Origin: Beijerinckiaceae bacterium
GTDB taxonomy: Bacteria > Pseudomonadota > Alphaproteobacteria > Rhizobiales > Beijerinckiaceae
Reading direction: 5' to 3'
Assembly (NCBI GenBank): GCA_024304885.1
Contig: JALJOM010000003.1
Coordinates: 1,956,110-2,020,109, forward strand
DNA length: 64,000 bases
Part shown: positions 46,688-56,501 of the stretch, piece after piece
Position numbering within the stretch: the stretch's first letter is position 1
Layout: every line of letters begins with the position of its first letter
The notes under the pieces: model-generated
Seen by the model: the letters and a program-made list of their open reading frames with translations, nothing else
What the model was told of the DNA's origin: nothing
Database searches by the model: none
Translations under genes and position numbers: made by a program

Positions 46688-47434
46688 CTATATGGCTGGT
46701 TCCCCGATGGGACCGCCCTCCGTCATGACGACCCAATGGCCCGCGCGCTTCTCGATCGAGTGGACCGTCCCTGCATCGGGAACCACGGATCCCGGCACCA
46801 CCACAAGAGTTCCACCTGGACCGTGCAGAACCGCCGCGCCGACATTGGCGTAGCGAAGGACGTAGCTCGATGCCCGGTGACCCGGTCGATCGCGGCGATC
46901 AGCCGGCTCGACGGCAGGCAACCGCGGCGGCTGTGAGCCCATAGGTTCGGCATCCACCCCCGGCCGCGGCATCGACCCCATGCAATCGGTGCCAAATCCA
47001 TCAAGTGCATCACGGCTGCACGATATCGTCGAATAATCCTCGGTATCCGCGGGCCGTGGTTGCGTGAATGTGCCCTGAGCCGAGCCTGCGCGGAGGATCA
47101 TGCCGGTGGCGAACGCGGCCGAACCGGCGGCGATGACGACACCGACGCCGGCGAGAGCACGATCGACCGGCGTCATCCACAGGACGCACAACAGTGACCA
47201 TGCCCATGGTCGGCGAAGGATCATCAGCACGCGAAGCTGCGGTATCCGTCCCGGAATGGTCCGGGGCGACGTGCCGGGCAAGGTCATATCCCGCGTCCAC
47301 GCGCCATCCCGGTTGCGCGCGCGCGTCCTCGAACCGAAAAGGGTTCGACCTCCCCGATCGCCGACCTCGATCGACCTGCGACGTGCCGGGGATTCGCCGC
47401 CGGCAAGCTGCGTCCGCATGCGCTGCGATATCAC
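46688..47434 (-). CDS. Membrane-anchored/secreted protein of the flagellar operon, unknown
   Basis: The credible part starts at MILRRPWAWS (47224) with a hydrophobic signal or anchor (LLCVLWMTPVDRALAGVGVV) and ends with a folded-looking domain (SSYVLRYANVGAAVLHGPGG, VPDAGTVHSIEKRAGHWVVM). A GTG at 47434 overlaps the upstream stop as GTGA, arguing for a longer start, but residues before 47224 are Arg-rich and unconvincing. The C-terminal beta-rich stretch is reminiscent of small secreted proteins near rhizobial flagellar genes. Function unknown. Confidence 0.65.
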   Translation of the reverse strand: MISQRMRTQLAGGESPARRRSIEVGDRGGRTLFGSRTRARNRDGAWTRDMTLPGTSPRTIPGRIPQLRVLMILRRPWAWSLLCVLWMTPVDRALAGVGVVIAAGSAAFATGMILRAGSAQGTFTQPRPADTEDYSTISCSRDALDGFGTDCMGSMPRPGVDAEPMGSQPPRLPAVEPADRRDRPGHRASSYVLRYANVGAAVLHGPGGTLVVVPGSVVPDAGTVHSIEKRAGHWVVMTEGGPIGEPAI

Positions 47435-47862
47435 GCGATGAACTCCTGCGCATCCTGCAACGAGGCGAAGAGACGGCGACCGAGCATCGTCTCGACCTCG
47501 ACGCTACCGTCGACGAAGAGCACATAGGCGCGGTCCTTGACCCATCCTCGCTCGGCGATTTTCTTTTGCCGCGCGGTAGCAGGCCCGACGACCTTGGTCG
47601 GCGGCGGCGCGGTACGGGTCAGCGCGGCATCGAGAAAGCACCTCGTCGCACCGAACCCCGTTTGCAGGGCACCGAGGATCGCGAGACCGAAGCCGCTCAG
47701 GATCGTGCACTCGGCTATGGCGACCGCATCGAGAGCGGTGGTCCCTAGGGCACGGCCGGACATTCTCGCCAAGAGCTCGGACAGCTGCGGCGCGGACAGC
47801 AACAGGGTCCACCCGAGCGCGACGATCATGAGGCCGACCCAGGTCATCTTGTCGAAGTTCAT
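47431..47862 (-). CDS. Membrane protein of the flagellar operon, unknown
   Basis: 143 residues. Two hydrophobic helices (MTWVGLMIVALGWTLLLSAP, AECTILSGFGLAILGALQTG) and a cytoplasmic or periplasmic C-terminal domain (WVKDRAYVLFVDGSVEVETM, LGRRLFASLQDAQEFIA). The C-terminus looks conserved and strand-rich. It sits 177 bases downstream of the FliL-like gene and is 4-base coupled to the next. Not recognised. Confidence 0.7.
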   Translation of the reverse strand: MNFDKMTWVGLMIVALGWTLLLSAPQLSELLARMSGRALGTTALDAVAIAECTILSGFGLAILGALQTGFGATRCFLDAALTRTAPPPTKVVGPATARQKKIAERGWVKDRAYVLFVDGSVEVETMLGRRLFASLQDAQEFIA

Positions 47863-48039
47863 CGGTTCATCCTTTCATCCGACCCGACATCGATGCGGAC
47901 CAGCGCTCGGCTGGGTCACGTCGCTCGACGCCGGAAGTTGCCACCAGATCGTGATCTCGTCGACGAATCCTACTCGGCGCATGTTCCGGCGAGCCTGGCT
48001 GCGGTTCACCGGGAACGACCACAGTTCGTCGGGTCGTAT

Positions 48040-48489
48040 TCAACGAGAGATATCGCTCCTCGGCACGTAGATGAACTGGTCGACGAGCACCTCCTTGACG
48101 ATGTCGGCGCCGAGTCGTTGGTTCACCTTGGCGACGAGGGTCCTCGTCAGCGCGCCGATGTCGTACTTGTCGAGATGCCGGAAATCCACCGAGGTCGAGT
48201 AGAGCGTGCGAAACGCCTCGTCCGCGACGAAGACGTCGGGCGGCACCGGAAGCTGCTTCAGCCGGTGCGCGTCGGCCAGGTAGACGAATTGCGCGACGAC
48301 ATAGCCTTCGATCTTGCCGTTGGCGATCATCGGAACATTGATGGGCTGCGTCTTCAGCTGCTCGAGAGCCTCTGTGGCTTTATGGACCGTCGTAGCTCCA
48401 GGCTCGCCGAGCAGAAACGCACCGGTCACGTAGACGGCCACGACCGTCACGGCGCATATCCATCCACAGCTCACGATCAAGCGAATCAT
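48040..48489 (-). CDS. FliL-like flagellar-operon membrane protein
   Basis: 149 residues. One N-terminal helix (LIVSCGWICAVTVVAVYVTG) and a periplasmic domain with ANGKIEGYVVAQFVYLADAH, VDFRHLDKYDIGALTRTLVA, and RLGADIVKEVLVDQFIYV. The layout resembles FliL (single helix plus SPFH-like periplasmic domain ending in a strand). Closely similar unnamed proteins occur in rhizobial flagellar clusters. ATG overlaps the FlgN-like stop (ATGA). Confidence 0.65.
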   Translation of the reverse strand: MIRLIVSCGWICAVTVVAVYVTGAFLLGEPGATTVHKATEALEQLKTQPINVPMIANGKIEGYVVAQFVYLADAHRLKQLPVPPDVFVADEAFRTLYSTSVDFRHLDKYDIGALTRTLVAKVNQRLGADIVKEVLVDQFIYVPRSDISR

Positions 48490-48848
48490 CGTCTCGTGTC
48501 CGTGCGCCCGGCACCCGCTCCGTAGGTTCCGTCCGACTCGTGCTCCTCGATGGCGCGCGCTATGACGAGCGTGACCTCGCGCGCCGCCTTCATATGTATG
48601 TCGAGGATCTTGCGGTTCGCCTCGAGCTTCTCGCGCAGCCTCGCCAGCAAAGTTCGCGGGTCGGATCTCCAACAGGAGTGATCGACACCGTGTAAGGCCT
48701 GAATCGCGCGACTGAGCTCGAGAAGGCTTTGGTTCTTCTTGATGTTGAGCTCGCGCAGCGCACCGATCTCGTGCCGCACGAGCAATGTCGCCTCCTGGTC
48801 GAGAAGCCGCTCGATACGGTCGACCGCATTCGCGAAGGCATCGATCAT
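48486..48848 (-). CDS. FlgN-like flagellar chaperone
   Basis: 120 residues from ATG 48848, entirely helical. The central stretch ALRELNIKKNQSLLELSRAI fits the FlgN-type helix with an N-x-K/R-K-N motif. FlgN chaperones protect hook-associated proteins before export. The C-terminus (THMKAAREVTLVIARAIEEH-like) is helical too. Upstream ATG 49010 would add an unconserved stretch. Confidence 0.65.
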   Translation of the reverse strand: MIDAFANAVDRIERLLDQEATLLVRHEIGALRELNIKKNQSLLELSRAIQALHGVDHSCWRSDPRTLLARLREKLEANRKILDIHMKAAREVTLVIARAIEEHESDGTYGAGAGRTDTRR

Positions 48849-49006
48849 GAACCTGTCCTCGGTCCTTGCTGCAAAGTGGTCTTCATGTCGGCGACGCTCG
48901 TGCTCGGCCGCCAACCCTCGCATGGACGACATCGCCCGAACGGAATCCTGCATGTCGAGCGAAATGCCCGCCTGGAGATCACTGGAAGCTGGTCTCGACG
49001 TCACGA

Positions 49007-49519
49007 TCACGAGTCGCGGTCGATCGCATGAGCGGCGCTGCGCTGCGCTTCAGCACGCGGGGTCACGACCACGGCTGTCGCTTCTCGTCTCGCGAGCGAC
49101 GGCGCGGCCCGCCCCACGCCGAGATCGACGACCGCGCCGATTTGCGCCGCCAATTGCTCGGCCAGCATCGACCGCCACACGTCGCCGGCGGTGCCACGAC
49201 CGAAAAGGGTCGAAGTTTCCTTGGGCAGCATCGACTCGACGAGGTTTTGCAGGACGAGCCGCTCCAGTCCCTTCACGGCCTCGGTCCGTGGGTCGGGTCG
49301 GCGCTTCGTCGGCGCCTTCGCGCCGGTAACCGCTGCTGCTGCGTTGTCGGGTTGCGACGGCGCGAGCCTCTCCGTTTCGACGAGGCTCGCGAAATCGGTG
49401 CTCGAGGCAGGACCCGCTTCGGCGAGCTGCGCCAGCCGCGCGGTCGCCGCCGCCGATCGGGCCGGGTCAGCTGCGCGCGCGACATCGAGGACAATATCCG
49501 AAGCAGGGGTGATCGACAT
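49007..49519 (-). CDS. FlgJ/CheL-like rod-binding protein
   Basis: 170 residues. A disordered N-terminal half (DIVLDVARAADP... with DFASLVE) precedes the rod-binding domain: LERLVLQNLVESMLPKETST, LFGRGTAGDVWRSMLAEQLA, and AQIGAVVDLGVG. It corresponds to the N-terminal domain of FlgJ, without the muramidase part; the single-domain form is called CheL or 'rod-binding protein' in alphaproteobacteria. It assists rod assembly in the periplasm. Confidence 0.85.
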   Translation of the reverse strand: MSITPASDIVLDVARAADPARSAAATARLAQLAEAGPASSTDFASLVETERLAPSQPDNAAAAVTGAKAPTKRRPDPRTEAVKGLERLVLQNLVESMLPKETSTLFGRGTAGDVWRSMLAEQLAAQIGAVVDLGVGRAAPSLARREATAVVVTPRAEAQRSAAHAIDRDS

Positions 49520-49560
49520 GTACGCCTCTCGAGCCGGACCGTGCTCGGCACTGTCGCCGA

Positions 49561-49971
49561 TCAGCCTTGCTCCGGCCTGACACGCGCGCTCCGCTGCGAG
49601 GCTTCGACCACGCGCTCGAGCTCCCGGCAGCCGTCGATCCGGCGCGCCTCTCGATCGAGAGCATCGACGATCAGCTCGGCGCATCGGAGGCGAAGGCGCT
49701 CCTCCCGGCGCCGCTCGGCGGAGAGCGTCCTTTCGGCCGACAGCGCCGCCCGGGTTTCTGCGAGCCCTTGCAGCCTACGCATCATCGTCACGGAAAAAGT
49801 GCCGCCGAGCGCCGTCTCGCCACCGAGGAAGCGATCGAGGTCGGCGCGCTGTTCGTCCAAGCGTAGGATCTCGCGCTCGAGATCCATCAAGCTCCAGGAT
49901 GCCAGCCGCTCGAGCGCAACTTGCACGTCACGCACACGGCGTGCCTTTCGCAGCCTGTCCTTCGGTTCCAT
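49561..49971 (-). CDS. FliJ-like flagellar export protein
   Basis: 136 residues of continuous coiled coil rich in Arg, Glu and Leu (EREILRLDEQRADLDRFLGG, LAETRAALSAERTLSAERRR). Size, composition and position next to fliR and flhA fit FliJ, the export-apparatus stalk, but no strict motif separates it from other coiled coils. ATG 49971 chosen as first methionine of the helical part. Confidence 0.55.
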   Translation of the reverse strand: MEPKDRLRKARRVRDVQVALERLASWSLMDLEREILRLDEQRADLDRFLGGETALGGTFSVTMMRRLQGLAETRAALSAERTLSAERRREERLRLRCAELIVDALDREARRIDGCRELERVVEASQRSARVRPEQG

Positions 49972-50045
49972 TACGCTGCCTGTCGTGGTTGCCGGATTCC
50001 TGTCGAGGGTCGTCGCGGCGGCAGGGTCGTGCTGTCGTGCCCGGC

Positions 50046-50801
50046 TCACCCGGTCGAGAGCCAAGCCGCGAAGCCGTTGGTGAACCTCTCCAGGTAGGGC
50101 GTGCATGCCACGTAGAGCAGGAGGAGGCCTCCGAGCAGCACCGCCGGTACCGTGACGAAGTAGATCGGAATTTGTGGCACCAACCTGCCGGCGAGCCCGA
50201 CAGCCAGGTTGACGATCAGCGCGTAGAGGATGAAGGGGCTCGAGATCCGCAGCGCCAGCCGAAACGCCAGCGCCAGGCCATCGGCGATCTCGACAAGGCC
50301 GAATTGCGCATCGAATTTTCGCGTGACCGGGAAGGCCGTATAGGACGCCGACAGTCCGCGCAGCACTTCCCAATGCAGCTCCGCCACGAAGAACAGCGCG
50401 GTCGCCGCGAGCACGACGAGCGAGGTGATCGAAGGCTGAGGCTCGTGCTCGTCAGTCGGGCCTCCGAGCGGGCTCGCCAGGCCGATGGCCATGGCGATCA
50501 CGCTCCCGAAGGTCTCGAGCGCAGCGAAGAAGACCCGCCCCAGGAGACCGATCAAGGCACCGATCGCGACCTCCGAGCCGAGAATGACGAACAAGGTCGC
50601 GCGCGGCGCGCCCGAGAGGCCGGGCTCGATCCGATCGGCGAGGATCGGCAACAGTGCGAGGGTGACGGCGATCGCGAGAAACAGCCTGACGGTGACCGGC
50701 ACACGCCGGCTCGAAAAGCCTGGCATCAGCATCAGGCAGGATCCGATGCGGCAGAGCAGCACGACGGCCGACAGCACCAGATCGGAAGCGATGGTCGTCA
50801 C
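50046..50801 (-). CDS. fliR: Flagellar export gate protein FliR
   Basis: 251 residues, about six helices ([75 protein letters not shown]). Part of the FliPQR gate of the type III export apparatus. GTG 50801 overlaps the flhA stop by 4 bases (GTGA). Typical flhA-fliR pair. Confidence 0.94.
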   Translation of the reverse strand: MTTIASDLVLSAVVLLCRIGSCLMLMPGFSSRRVPVTVRLFLAIAVTLALLPILADRIEPGLSGAPRATLFVILGSEVAIGALIGLLGRVFFAALETFGSVIAMAIGLASPLGGPTDEHEPQPSITSLVVLAATALFFVAELHWEVLRGLSASYTAFPVTRKFDAQFGLVEIADGLALAFRLALRISSPFILYALIVNLAVGLAGRLVPQIPIYFVTVPAVLLGGLLLLYVACTPYLERFTNGFAAWLSTG

Positions 50802-52879
50802 GCGATCGAGCCGAGCGCCTCGATCTCGACACCGCGGGCGATCTCGAGATGCGACAGGACCGGCAAGGTCGGGAACAATCGCTCGACCACCATGCGCACA
50901 TAGGGCCGCGCCTCCGGCGCCGCGACGAGAACGAAGGGATGGCCCTGGTCCATCCGTTCCCTGATCGCCGTGGACGCCTGGGCACCGAACTCCTCGACCA
51001 TCGTGGGGTCGAGGTCGAACTCGACGACGTCGCCTTTGCTGTCGCGCTTCAAGCTCTGATGAAACGCGAGATCCCATTTGGTGCCGAGGCGCAAGACGCG
51101 CAGGATGCCGCCGTCCGACAGATCCCCACAAATTTGTTGCGCCATCCGCATCCGGACATGCTCGGCGACGTGCTCGGCGCGTCGCACGTGAGGAGCAATT
51201 TCCGCCACCGCCTCGAGGATGAGATGCAGGTTGCGGATCGACACGCGCTCCGACAAGAGCAGCTTCAGCACCGCCTGCAGTCCCGAGAAGGAAATCTGGG
51301 ATGGGCATATGTCGTCGATCAAGCGGCGATATTCCGGACCGAGCCGATCGAGCAAGGCCCGCATGTCCTTGTAGGACAACAGCTGCGCGAGATTGTTACG
51401 AATGATCTCGCTCACGTGGGTGAGCAGGACCGAGCCCGTGTCGATCGGCGTGAAGCCGCGGCGCTTCAGCTCGCTCGCGAAAGCCTGCGAGACCCACACG
51501 GCCTTCATTCCGAAAGCGGGCTCGCGAACCTCGTCGCACGGCAGATCCGGCTTGCCCCGATCGCCGAGCACGACGAGAAGCTCGTCGAGCCTGAGCTCGT
51601 GCGACGCGACGACGGTTCCATGGATCTTGATCTGGTAGGATCGCGCCGGAATCGCGAGGCTGTCGGAGAGGCGAATTTCGGGAACGACGAAACCGTATTG
51701 GCGAGCGAACTTGCGGCGCATCTTGGCGATTCTCGCGGCGAGCTCGTTGTGCTCGACGAGAAGCCGTGCCGCGAGCTGCTTGCCGAGACAGAGCTCGAGC
51801 TCGGGCGACTTGATGGAGTCCTTGACGGATTCCTTCTGGGCCTGCTGCTCGGCCTCGGCCGCCTTTGCGGACGCCGCCTCCTGCTCCTTCGCCAGGCGCC
51901 TCGGCACGATATAGCCGACGAAGGCCAGGGTCGCGCCGAGCCCCGCAAAAGGAAGGATCGGGAGGCCCGGGACCAGCGCCATCACGAACATGAGTGCGGC
52001 TGCGACGTACAAGGCCCTCGGGTACTTGACGAGCTGATCGAGGACCGCGACCTGGGTCGCGCCCTTGTTGCCGCCCTTCGAGACGAGAAGCGCCGCGGAG
52101 AGCGAGACGATCAGCGCCGGAATTTGCGACACGAGCCCGTCGCCGACCGAGAGCTTCGTGAAGACGTCGGCCGCCGCGGAGAGCGGCATGTCGTGGCGCG
52201 TGACGCCGATGACGATCCCGCCGAAGATATTGACGGCGAGGATGATCAGGCCGGCGATGGCGTCGCCGCGGACGAACTTCGACGCCCCGTCCATCGATCC
52301 GAAGAAGGAGCTCTCCTCCTCGAGCTCGCGACGCCGCCGCCGGGCCTCGCTGTCGTCGATCATGCCCGCGGAAAGGTCGGCATCGATCGCCATCTGCTTG
52401 CCCGGGATGGCGTCGAGGGTGAACCGCGCGCCGACCTCGGCGATGCGGGTCGCGCCCTTGGTGATCACGACGAAGTTCACGGTGATCAAGATGGCGAAGA
52501 CGATGAGCCCGATCACGAAATCGCCGCTCATCACGAGCCTCGAGAAGCCGCCGATGATATAGCCCGCCGCCGTCAGCCCTTCCGACCCGTGCGACAGGAT
52601 CAGCCGTGTGGTCGCGATATTGAGCGCGAGGCGCAGCATCGTCACGACGAGAAGGACGGTGGGAAAGGCGGAGAAGTCGAGCGGACGCTCGATCCACAAG
52701 GCCACCATCAGGATCAAGACCGAGAGGGCGATCGAGAAGGCGAGGCCGATGTCGATCATGACCGCCGGCATCGGCAGGAAGAAGAGCGACAGGATCGCGA
52801 CGATCCCGGCCGCGAAGCCGATGTCGCGCAGGCTGCGCCCGTCGATCGCGGCGGCATTGCGCACGGCTACATCGCTCAT
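50798..52879 (-). CDS. flhA: Flagellar export gate protein FlhA
   Basis: 693 residues. Eight N-terminal helices ([40 protein letters not shown]-type segments, [20 protein letters not shown]) and the FHIPEP loop region [20 protein letters not shown] followed by [12 protein letters not shown]. The C-terminal cytoplasmic domain ends with VIEALGSIA-like [10 protein letters not shown]. It channels proton-motive force and docks export substrates. ATG 52879 matches the family start. First gene of the minus-strand flagellar run. Confidence 0.96.
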   Translation of the reverse strand: MSDVAVRNAAAIDGRSLRDIGFAAGIVAILSLFFLPMPAVMIDIGLAFSIALSVLILMVALWIERPLDFSAFPTVLLVVTMLRLALNIATTRLILSHGSEGLTAAGYIIGGFSRLVMSGDFVIGLIVFAILITVNFVVITKGATRIAEVGARFTLDAIPGKQMAIDADLSAGMIDDSEARRRRRELEEESSFFGSMDGASKFVRGDAIAGLIILAVNIFGGIVIGVTRHDMPLSAAADVFTKLSVGDGLVSQIPALIVSLSAALLVSKGGNKGATQVAVLDQLVKYPRALYVAAALMFVMALVPGLPILPFAGLGATLAFVGYIVPRRLAKEQEAASAKAAEAEQQAQKESVKDSIKSPELELCLGKQLAARLLVEHNELAARIAKMRRKFARQYGFVVPEIRLSDSLAIPARSYQIKIHGTVVASHELRLDELLVVLGDRGKPDLPCDEVREPAFGMKAVWVSQAFASELKRRGFTPIDTGSVLLTHVSEIIRNNLAQLLSYKDMRALLDRLGPEYRRLIDDICPSQISFSGLQAVLKLLLSERVSIRNLHLILEAVAEIAPHVRRAEHVAEHVRMRMAQQICGDLSDGGILRVLRLGTKWDLAFHQSLKRDSKGDVVEFDLDPTMVEEFGAQASTAIRERMDQGHPFVLVAAPEARPYVRMVVERLFPTLPVLSHLEIARGVEIEALGSIA

Positions 52880-53005
52880 CGGCAGATCCTCGAGTCCGCG
52901 CGTCCCGGCAGGGTGATGCGGCACCTCGCCTTGCTTGCACCGCGAACCTTGCGCCTGGGTGATCCCGAGGACCCGGAGATCGACGGCGTTCCGTCGTTGA
53001 CCGTC

Positions 53006-53026
53006 TCGGGCAGCCGTGCTGCCCGA
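53006..53026 (-). terminator. Perfect hairpin upstream of flhA
   Basis: TCGGGCAGC, CGT loop, GCTGCCCGA: 9-base perfect stem. On the minus strand it follows the small secreted-protein gene (stop 53286) and precedes flhA, so it could end transcription from upstream. Confidence 0.45.
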
Positions 53027-53084
53027 CCGCGTCGGAGGACGATATCGTGAGCGGAGCAGAGAGCCGTTGCGAGGACGGAGCGAT

Positions 53085-53165
53085 CTGGAGCGACCCGGTG
53101 TCCGGTCAGCCTCACAAAAATGCGCTGAAACAAGAACTTGGAGCTATTTCCGAGTCCACCGGAGG
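53085..53165. repeat. Dispersed intergenic repeat, copy G (diverged)
   Basis: CACAAAAATGCGCTGAAACA, then AGAACTTGGAGCTATTTCCG and AGTCCACCGGA match the middle and right part of the family; the left part is weak. Confidence 0.55.
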
Positions 53166-53285
53166 GAAGGGCCGCGCCAGTGGTGCCGCGGCTTTGCGAT
53201 CCAGCTCGTTCGTGACGAGGGCAAGTAGGTTCGCTGGCTCCGGCACTTCCGACACGAGCCGGCGTCCGGCTCGACCGGAAATGCT

Positions 53286-53639
53286 TCAGCGCTCGCTCGT
53301 GCCGTCCGAGACCACGGTGAAGACCATCCGCTTGGCACGGATCTCGTGCCGGGGTGCCGACGCGTAACGTCCGGCTCTGCGGGCGGCCCTAGCCTTCTTG
53401 CCCTTCGGCGTGGCCGGCTCGGCGTCGGCCGTCGCGGCTTCTGCCATGTCGACGCCGGGCTTGTCCGCGGGCACGAGCCGAAGCGACCGTGCAGGCGGGC
53501 CGAACGCGGCGAGGCAGCGATTATAGGCGTCGGCCGCCTCGATCCTTTCGCAGTCGGCGATCGTGCGCGGGGCGGCTGTCGCCAGCGCCGGGAGCGCGGC
53601 GACGCCTACGAAAAAGAGTAGCCTCACGAGAGACGGCAT
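53286..53639 (-). CDS. Small secreted protein, unknown
   Basis: 117 residues with a signal peptide (LVRLLFFVGVAALPALATAA). The mature start carries a two-cysteine motif (TIADCERIEAADAYNRCLAA FGP) seen in many small Hyphomicrobiales periplasmic proteins. The C-terminus is basic (KGKKARAARRAGR). It begins 3 bases after the pheT stop and may be cotranscribed with it. Confidence 0.75.
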   Translation of the reverse strand: MPSLVRLLFFVGVAALPALATAAPRTIADCERIEAADAYNRCLAAFGPPARSLRLVPADKPGVDMAEAATADAEPATPKGKKARAARRAGRYASAPRHEIRAKRMVFTVVSDGTSER

Positions 53640-53642
53640 GGC

Positions 53643-56069
53643 TCATCCTCTCAAGCTCGCGCCCGTCTTCCTGCTGACCTCCGCGACGATCTTGGCGGCG
53701 ACGGCGTCGATCTCCGCCTCGGTGAGAGTCTTGTCGCGCGGCTGCAGCGTGACGGCGATAGCGAGCGATTTCTTGCCTTCCGGAATCCCCTTCCCCTCGT
53801 AGACGTCGAAGACCTCGACCGACGCGACGAGCACACGGTCGGCTCCCTGGGCCGCCTTGACGACCTCCGCCGCCGCGACCGAGCGCTCGACGAGGAAGGC
53901 GAAATCGCGCTCTACGGGCATCAGCTCGGGTAATTCGAGCTTTGCGCGAGCTTTTGTTGGCCGCGATTTGGGCAAGGGTATGTCATCGAGGACGAGCTCG
54001 AACCCGACCAAGGGCCCTTCGGCATCGAGCGCCTCCAGCACCCGTGGGTGAAGCTCCCCGAACGCGCCGATCTTGGTCTTGGGTCCGAACTGCAGCGTCG
54101 CGGAGCGGCCGGGATGGAACCAGGGCGGCCCCCCCGCCACGATCTGAAGCCCGCCGACGCCGAGCGCGGCGAGCAAGGCCAGAGCATCGGCCTTGGCGTC
54201 GAAGGGATCGACGGGACCGGCGGCGCCGGCCCAATGCCGCCCCGCCCCTGTCGTCTTGGCGCCTGCGCGCCGAATCCCGGTCGCGGCCACACGCTGGTCC
54301 GCCTCTCCCGGTCCGAGGAAAATCTGCCCGACCTCGAACAGCGCGACGTCGCCTTGGCTGCGGTCGGCGTTGCGCCGCGCCGCGGCCACGAGCCCGGGCA
54401 ACAGGCTCGGACGCATGTCGGACAGGTCGGAGGCGATCGGATTGGCGAGAGCGAGCGCCGCAGTACCGCCGCCGAAGAGCTCGGCCTGCCGATGCGAGAC
54501 GAAGGACCAGGTCACCGATTCGACGAGGCCGCTCGCTGCGAGAGCGCGCTTGGCGGCACGCACCCGTCTCTGCAGCGGCGTGAGGACCGGCCTCGTGACC
54601 TCGTCGCCCGCGCGCGGAAGGGGCTGCGGCTTCACTCGCTCGAGCCCGGCAATCCGGATGATCTCCTCGACGAGGTCGGCCTTGCCCTCGATGTCGGGGC
54701 GAAAGCTCGGGACCTTGACGAGTACGTGATCGCTGTTGCCGGGCGAATTGGCGAGCTCGAATCCGAGCTTCTCGAGAATGCCCGCCATCTCGGAGGGGTC
54801 GAGCGCGACGCCGGTCAAGCGCTTCACCTCGCTCCACGGGAAGGCGATCCTTCGATCCAACTGCGGGATCTTGCCCGCGACGACGACCTCCGAGGCCTCA
54901 CCGCCGCAAAGCTCGAGGACGAGCCGCGTCGCGAGCTCGAGCCCCGGCAGACAAAAAGCCGGGTCGACGCCGCGCTCGAACCTGTAGCGCGCATCCGAAT
55001 TCAGCCCGAGCCTTCGGCCGGTCCGGGCGATATTGACCGGGTCCCACAGCGCCGATTCGATCAGCACGGAGGTCGTGGCCTCGCTGCAGCCGGTCGCCTC
55101 TCCCCCCATGATCCCGGCAAGGGACTCGACCCCGGCCGCGTCGGCGATGACGACGCAGTCGGGATCGAGCGCATAGGCGCGGCCGTCGAGCGCGTGCAGC
55201 TCCTCGGCGGGGTGCGCGCGGCGGATCACGAGATCGCCGCGCACCTTGTCCGCGTCGAAAACATGGAGCGGGCGCGCCCGATCGAAGGCGAGGAAATTGG
55301 TGATATCGACGAGCGCATTGATCGGCCGCAGGCCGATCTCCGTCAGGCGCCGGCGCAGCCAGTCGGGGCTCGGGCCATTTTTGACGCCGCGGACGAGACG
55401 CAGCGCGAAAGCCGGCGCGAGATGGGCATCGGCGGCGGAGAAATCGAGCGTCGCCGTCACGGGGCAGGGAAACGTCCCGGGAACCGGCGCGATCTGCTGA
55501 TCGCGGAGCTTGCCGAGCCCCGCGGTCGCGAGGTCGCGTGCGATCCCGTGCACGCCCATGGCGTCGGGACGGTTCGGCAGGAGGTTGATGTCGATCACCG
55601 GATCGTCGAGGCCGGCCCATTGCGCATAGGGCGCACCGACCGGAGCCGAGTCCGGCAGGTCCAGGATGCCGTCGTGATCGTCGGAGAGCTCGAGCTCGGC
55701 GCCGGAGCAGAGCATGCCATGCGACTCGACGCCCCGGATCACCCCGGTCGCGAGCGTGATCTTCTTGCCCGGGATATAAGTACCGGGCGGCGAGAACACG
55801 GATTTCATGCTGGCGCGAGCATTGGGCGCGCCGCAGACGACCTGGACCGGGGCACCGCTGCCGGTGTCGACGAGGCACACGCGGAGCCGATCGGCATTGG
55901 GATGTGGCTTCGCCTCGAGCACGGAGGCGACGACGAAGCTTCTCAAGGTCGCGGCGGGGTCGTGGACATCCTCGACCTCGAGCCCGATCCGGGTCAAGGC
56001 GCCGACGATCTCGTCGAGGGAAGCGCTCGTCTCGATATGGTCCCTGAGCCAGGAGAGGGTCAGCTTCAT
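53643..56069 (-). CDS. pheT: Phenylalanyl-tRNA synthetase beta subunit
   Basis: 808 residues. N-terminal MKLTLSWLRDHIETSASLDE, a tRNA-binding (EMAP-like) domain KPHPNADRLRVCLVDTGSG, the B3/B4 editing domain (MGGEATGCSEATTSVLIESA), the B5 domain, and a C-terminal anticodon-binding fold (RDFAFLVERSVAAAEVVKAA). It pairs with PheS as alpha2beta2. ATG 56069 is the family start. pheS is normally directly upstream; here the upstream DNA is non-coding, so pheS must be elsewhere. Confidence 0.96.
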   Translation of the reverse strand: MKLTLSWLRDHIETSASLDEIVGALTRIGLEVEDVHDPAATLRSFVVASVLEAKPHPNADRLRVCLVDTGSGAPVQVVCGAPNARASMKSVFSPPGTYIPGKKITLATGVIRGVESHGMLCSGAELELSDDHDGILDLPDSAPVGAPYAQWAGLDDPVIDINLLPNRPDAMGVHGIARDLATAGLGKLRDQQIAPVPGTFPCPVTATLDFSAADAHLAPAFALRLVRGVKNGPSPDWLRRRLTEIGLRPINALVDITNFLAFDRARPLHVFDADKVRGDLVIRRAHPAEELHALDGRAYALDPDCVVIADAAGVESLAGIMGGEATGCSEATTSVLIESALWDPVNIARTGRRLGLNSDARYRFERGVDPAFCLPGLELATRLVLELCGGEASEVVVAGKIPQLDRRIAFPWSEVKRLTGVALDPSEMAGILEKLGFELANSPGNSDHVLVKVPSFRPDIEGKADLVEEIIRIAGLERVKPQPLPRAGDEVTRPVLTPLQRRVRAAKRALAASGLVESVTWSFVSHRQAELFGGGTAALALANPIASDLSDMRPSLLPGLVAAARRNADRSQGDVALFEVGQIFLGPGEADQRVAATGIRRAGAKTTGAGRHWAGAAGPVDPFDAKADALALLAALGVGGLQIVAGGPPWFHPGRSATLQFGPKTKIGAFGELHPRVLEALDAEGPLVGFELVLDDIPLPKSRPTKARAKLELPELMPVERDFAFLVERSVAAAEVVKAAQGADRVLVASVEVFDVYEGKGIPEGKKSLAIAVTLQPRDKTLTEAEIDAVAAKIVAEVSRKTGASLRG

Positions 56070-56501
56070 TTCAGTCCCGGGAAGAGCGCGACGAAGGCCA
56101 TTCGTCGCCGACACGGCATGGAAGTGCTGCTTCTACAGGTTTTTCGTTGCGCGAGGGAAGGTCCGATGCACGCCAGGCCCAGGCGTCACGCTAACCCGCA
56201 CGTGGTCCGGGACACTCGGCCCCCGCTCGGGGCGACAATCGCTCGGGTGACGACGCCCCCCCCCCCCCCCCGCGACACGGCGCGGCCCGGCCGGTGTCGC
56301 CGAGCTGCACGCCTCGAGCTTTACCACCCGTCGGCTATTTTGCGTCGCCGCTGCAACCCCCATCGGAGCCGGAAGTTGATGGTGCACGGGCACGACGCAA
56401 GCACGGGCGCACGACTTCGCCTCGTGCGCCGAGGGGCTGGTCATGGCCGACGGGGGAATGGATCGAATGGAATGCGCTTCATGACGAGAGGAGTAGATGC
56501 G
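56070..56501. other. Divergent intergenic region with poly-C tract
   Basis: 432 bases between divergent pheT and a small secreted-protein gene. No gene supported. Contains a run of 16 cytosines (56256-56271). Confidence 0.6.
56256..56271. repeat. Homopolymeric tract of 16 C
   Basis: An uninterrupted run of 16 C residues, about 230 bases upstream of the secreted-protein gene and 187 bases upstream of pheT. Long mononucleotide runs vary in length by slippage, and are also prone to sequencing error. Confidence 0.85.

Larger units (their letters stand above)
52880..53285. other. Intergenic region upstream of flhA
   Basis: 406 bases without a gene. Holds a perfect hairpin (53006-53026) and a degenerate dispersed repeat (about 53085-53165). 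The flagellar operon promoter probably lies between the hairpin and 52879 but no sigma motif was convincing. Confidence 0.45.

Noticed and set aside
52880-53130. Small plus- or minus-strand gene upstream of flhA
   Set aside because: Frames overlap the hairpin and repeat copy and lack protein-like composition.
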